From positions 1-14,999 of the forward strand of contig JAEDGL010000050.1 of the NCBI GenBank assembly GCA_016297535.1: a DNA stretch of 14,999 nucleotides, given 5' to 3'. Source of the stretch: Clostridia bacterium (GTDB lineage: Bacteria > Bacillota > Clostridia > Christensenellales > Aristaeellaceae). Shown here one piece after another: positions 13,076 to 14,999 of this stretch. Numbering within the stretch: the first letter of the stretch is position 1; each line of letters starts with the position of its first letter. The notes below the pieces were generated by a model, which was given only the letters and a program-made list of their open reading frames with translations, was not told where the DNA came from and ran no database searches. Both the position numbers and the translations under genes were made by a program.

Positions 13076-13885
13076 ATGATGAAGATCGGCGTATTTCTGG
13101 AGCATATGAGGGAAGCAGGCGCTCAGACGGGTCTGCCGCTGGAAAAGGTTGCAATCGAGACGGCACAGATGGGCATCGAATTTGTTCATGTAAACGGCGA
13201 ATACTGGATGGAGAACGAAGCGCGTGTGGATGACCTGTTGGACAGAGCCGGTCTGTACGTAGGCTCAGCGGATAACCTTTTCCAGTTCACGCAGGGCCGC
13301 GATCTGGATAAGGCCGAAAAGCTGATACGGTTTTTGTCCCGCAAGGGCGTAAAGCAGCTTTTGCTGATTCCGGGCTTTGTGCACGAAGCGCAAAGCCGTC
13401 CGTCCGCCATGGACGAGGCGGCCAGGCACATGAAGGAGCTGATGTACCTTTCCCGAAGCCTGCATGTACAGTGCTCGCTGGAGGATTACGACAATCGCAC
13501 AGCGCCTTTTGGCACCTGGCAGGAGCTGAAATGGTATGTGGAGCAGATTCCTGAATTGAAAATCAGCTTTGATACCGGCAACTTTGCCTATTTTGGGCAG
13601 GATGCCCGGGAGGCCTACGAGCAGCTCAAGCCCTATATCTGCATGGTGCATGCCAAGGACAGAAAGGCTGCCGGCCGTGAGGGCGAAAAACCGCTGATCG
13701 CGCTGGACGGAAGCAGCCTTTACCCCAGCGCCGTAGGCAGCGGCGAAATGCCCATCCGGCCCATTTTAAGCGATCTGCTGGCGAGCGGTTTTGACGGTGG
13801 CGTGCTCATCGAGCACTTCGGCTCGGCCGATATGATGGCGGATATGCGCCGGTCCGCCGCTTGGCTTAAGATACTGATTGGTTGA
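13076..13885 (+). CDS. Sugar phosphate isomerase/epimerase-like TIM-barrel protein
   Basis: The 269-residue cytoplasmic protein belongs to the xylose isomerase-like/AP endonuclease family 2 superfamily. Four likely metal ligands sit where the fold needs them: E136 (S-L-E-D-Y-D-N), D166 (S-F-D-T-G-N), H192 (M-V-H-A-K-D) and E246 (L-I-E-H-F-G). G-S-G-E-M-P (221-226) is a typical loop. Family members isomerise or epimerise sugars and inositol derivatives; the substrate here cannot be read from sequence. Of two adjacent ATG codons, 13076 has the better spacing from GGAAGGGG (13060-13067). A strong promoter with an overlapping inverted repeat lies upstream, so expression is probably regulated. A nitrilase-family gene follows after 48 bp and is probably cotranscribed. 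Confidence 0.88.
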   Translation: MMKIGVFLEHMREAGAQTGLPLEKVAIETAQMGIEFVHVNGEYWMENEARVDDLLDRAGLYVGSADNLFQFTQGRDLDKAEKLIRFLSRKGVKQLLLIPGFVHEAQSRPSAMDEAARHMKELMYLSRSLHVQCSLEDYDNRTAPFGTWQELKWYVEQIPELKISFDTGNFAYFGQDAREAYEQLKPYICMVHAKDRKAAGREGEKPLIALDGSSLYPSAVGSGEMPIRPILSDLLASGFDGGVLIEHFGSADMMADMRRSAAWLKILIG

Positions 13886-13933
13886 AACGCCATACAGGAC
13901 AACCGGCAGACCAGACATGCAAAGGAGAAGAAA

Positions 13934-14824
13934 ATGTTGAAACAGCACAGGCTTAGCATTGCCCTTTTGCAGATGGCACCGTGCGAAACGCTGGAAGAAA
14001 ACCTTGACAAGGGAATTGCAGCCTGCAAAAAGGCCAGGGAGCAAGGCGCAGATATCGCGCTGTTTCCCGAAATGTGGAGCAACGGATACCGCCTTTCGGA
14101 TCGTCCGGTTGAAGAATGGAAAGCGGAGGCCATTGATGCTGACGGTGATTTTATCCGGGCATTTGGTTGCCTTGCCGGAGAATTGCAGATGGCCATCGGG
14201 ATTACCCTGCTGGAAAAATATGAAAAAGCGCCCCGCAATTCTCTGGTTCTTTTTGACCGCTTCGGACAGCGGAAGCTGGTTTATGCCAAGGTGCATACCT
14301 GTGATTTTGATGTGGAGCGCCACCTGACCCCCGGCGACGCCTTCCATGTGGCGGCGCTTGATACCCGGGTTGGCGAGGTAAAGGTGGGGGCGATGATCTG
14401 CTATGACCGGGAGTTTCCCGAAAGCGCAAGAATACTGATGCTCCAGGGCGCAGAGCTGATTCTTGTTCCCAATGCCTGCCCGATGGAAATCAACCGCCTT
14501 TCTCAGCTGCGCGGCAGAGCCTACGAAAACATGACGGCCATCGCCACCTGCAATTACCCGGAGACGGTTACGGACTGCGACGGCGGCTCCAGCGTTTTTG
14601 ATGGCGTAGCTTACCTGCCCGGTCTGGAAGGCTCGCGGGATATGTGCATTCTGCAGGCAGGCGGGCAGGAGGGCATTTATCTGGCCGAGCTTGATCTGGA
14701 TCAGCTGCGCCGCTACCGTCAGCAAGAGGTGCATGGAAACGCCTATCGGCATCCGCAGAAGTATGGTCTGCTGACGCAGCAAAAAATTGAAGAACCCTTT
14801 CTTCGGAAGGACTACCGCGAGTAA
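13934..14824 (+). CDS. Nitrilase-superfamily carbon-nitrogen hydrolase
   Basis: The 296-residue protein has the full Glu-Lys-Cys triad of the nitrilase superfamily: E46 in F-P-E-M-W, K119 in Y-A-K-V-H and C156 in I-C-Y-D-R-E-F-P-E. Members hydrolyse non-peptide C-N bonds, most often amides. The short N-terminus (L-S-I-A-L-L-Q-M) and length fit amidase-type branches (omega-amidase or N-carbamoyl-amine hydrolase like) rather than true nitrilases, but the substrate is not determined. GGAGAAG lies a few bases before the ATG. It probably shares the promoter at 13022 with the TIM-barrel gene, hinting at joint breakdown of an amide-containing sugar or related compound; that link is inference only. 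A terminator follows at 14919. Confidence 0.93.
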   Translation: MLKQHRLSIALLQMAPCETLEENLDKGIAACKKAREQGADIALFPEMWSNGYRLSDRPVEEWKAEAIDADGDFIRAFGCLAGELQMAIGITLLEKYEKAPRNSLVLFDRFGQRKLVYAKVHTCDFDVERHLTPGDAFHVAALDTRVGEVKVGAMICYDREFPESARILMLQGAELILVPNACPMEINRLSQLRGRAYENMTAIATCNYPETVTDCDGGSSVFDGVAYLPGLEGSRDMCILQAGGQEGIYLAELDLDQLRRYRQQEVHGNAYRHPQKYGLLTQQKIEEPFLRKDYRE

Positions 14825-14860
14825 CCCCCGCCTTTGGTCCGGCATGCCATAAAAGAAACA

Positions 14861-14889
14861 GGCACCCGCAGCATCATCATGCGGATGCC
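14861..14889 (-). terminator. Hairpin with T-rich tract on the minus strand
   Basis: GGCACCCGCA (14861-14870) pairs with TGCGGATGCC (14880-14889), ten positions with one C-A mismatch, around a 9-nt loop. Read on the minus strand it is followed by TGTTTCTTTTAT, so it would stop transcription coming from a gene to the right of the window. On the plus strand no T tract follows. Confidence 0.5.
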
Positions 14890-14999
14890 TCAGACTGTCG
14901 ATAAACCCTCTGGGAGGTGTCGGAGGGCCGCAGCCCTCCGACTCTTGTTGTTTGCTTTAGCACAACAAAACCACCAGCAGAGCTGGTGAGTAGAAAAAA
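14890..14999. repeat. Hairpin-rich non-coding tail, possible end of a small interspersed element
   Basis: After the nitrilase-family gene no coding region is visible up to the window edge. Besides the terminator, two more inverted repeats lie in series: TTGTTGT (14945-14951) with ACAACAA (14962-14968), and CACCAGC (14972-14978) with GCTGGTG (14982-14988) around AGA. Such serial stems are typical of REP- or MITE-like intergenic elements. No second copy is in the window, so the repeat nature is inferred from structure only. Confidence 0.35.
14919..14953 (+). terminator. Rho-independent terminator after the nitrilase-family gene
   Basis: GTCGGAGGGC (14919-14928) and GCCCTCCGAC (14933-14942) form a perfect 10-bp GC-rich stem with the tetraloop CGCA. 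The T-rich stretch TCTTGTTGTTT follows. This is the best terminator in the window and probably ends the operon that starts at 13022. It may also be part of an interspersed repeat. Confidence 0.7.

Noticed and set aside
13766..14845. A 359-codon minus-strand frame opposite the nitrilase-family gene.
   Set aside because: The plus-strand gene has the complete catalytic triad; the opposite frame has no recognisable family.
1..14999. A CRISPR array, tRNA, rRNA, prophage or insertion sequence.
   Set aside because: No regularly spaced direct repeats, no tRNA-like or rRNA-like stretch and no transposase or integrase motif was seen in either strand.

Overview
The window looks like a chromosome segment from an endospore-forming, moderately GC-rich member of the Clostridia (Firmicutes). 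The evidence is an rplU gene running into a prp-like start, neighbouring spoIID- and spoIIQ-type genes, strong AGGAGG-type ribosome binding sites and TTGACA/TATAAT-type promoters. Codon use is uniform throughout, and I see no integrase, transposase, tRNA, rRNA or CRISPR. The species cannot be named from this sequence alone.

Layout. (1) 1-448, minus strand: the start of a prp-like gene overlaps the end of rplU, which has a sigma-A type promoter and a structured leader. (2) 483-3994, minus strand: one probable operon from a single promoter, encoding an RsuA/RluB-type pseudouridine synthase, a two-span membrane protein with a faintly GrpE-like C-terminus, and an Hsp70-like ATPase that has a membrane hairpin in place of the substrate-binding domain. 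(3) 4065-6873, plus strand: an operon for a UBA-like/DUF4342-type membrane protein, an OmpR-family response regulator and its sensor histidine kinase. (4) 6842-9234, minus strand: a secreted CapA-family protein and, upstream of it, a D,D-carboxypeptidase with two peptidoglycan-binding domains. A long hairpin covers the capA ribosome binding site and start codon. (5) 9349-13016, plus strand: spoIID, a spoIIQ-like LytM gene, and glmS. (6) 13022-14824, plus strand: a near-consensus promoter driving a xylose-isomerase-like TIM-barrel protein and a nitrilase-family amidohydrolase. (7) 14825-14999: non-coding, packed with hairpins; it includes a good rho-independent terminator and may be one end of a small interspersed repeat.

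How the genes fit together. The middle of the window is dominated by the cell envelope: peptidoglycan trimming (the carboxypeptidase), engulfment-stage peptidoglycan remodelling (SpoIID with a SpoIIQ-like partner), amino-sugar precursor supply (GlmS), a CapA-type surface protein and a two-component sensor. The least understood part is the Hsp70-like ATPase with its membrane partner, which may be a membrane-bound chaperone-like ATPase and its exchange factor. Several short cis-acting structures also stand out: the capA leader hairpin, the spoIIQ ribosome-binding-site hairpin, two palindromes between the carboxypeptidase gene and spoIID, and an inverted repeat over the -10 box of the last operon.
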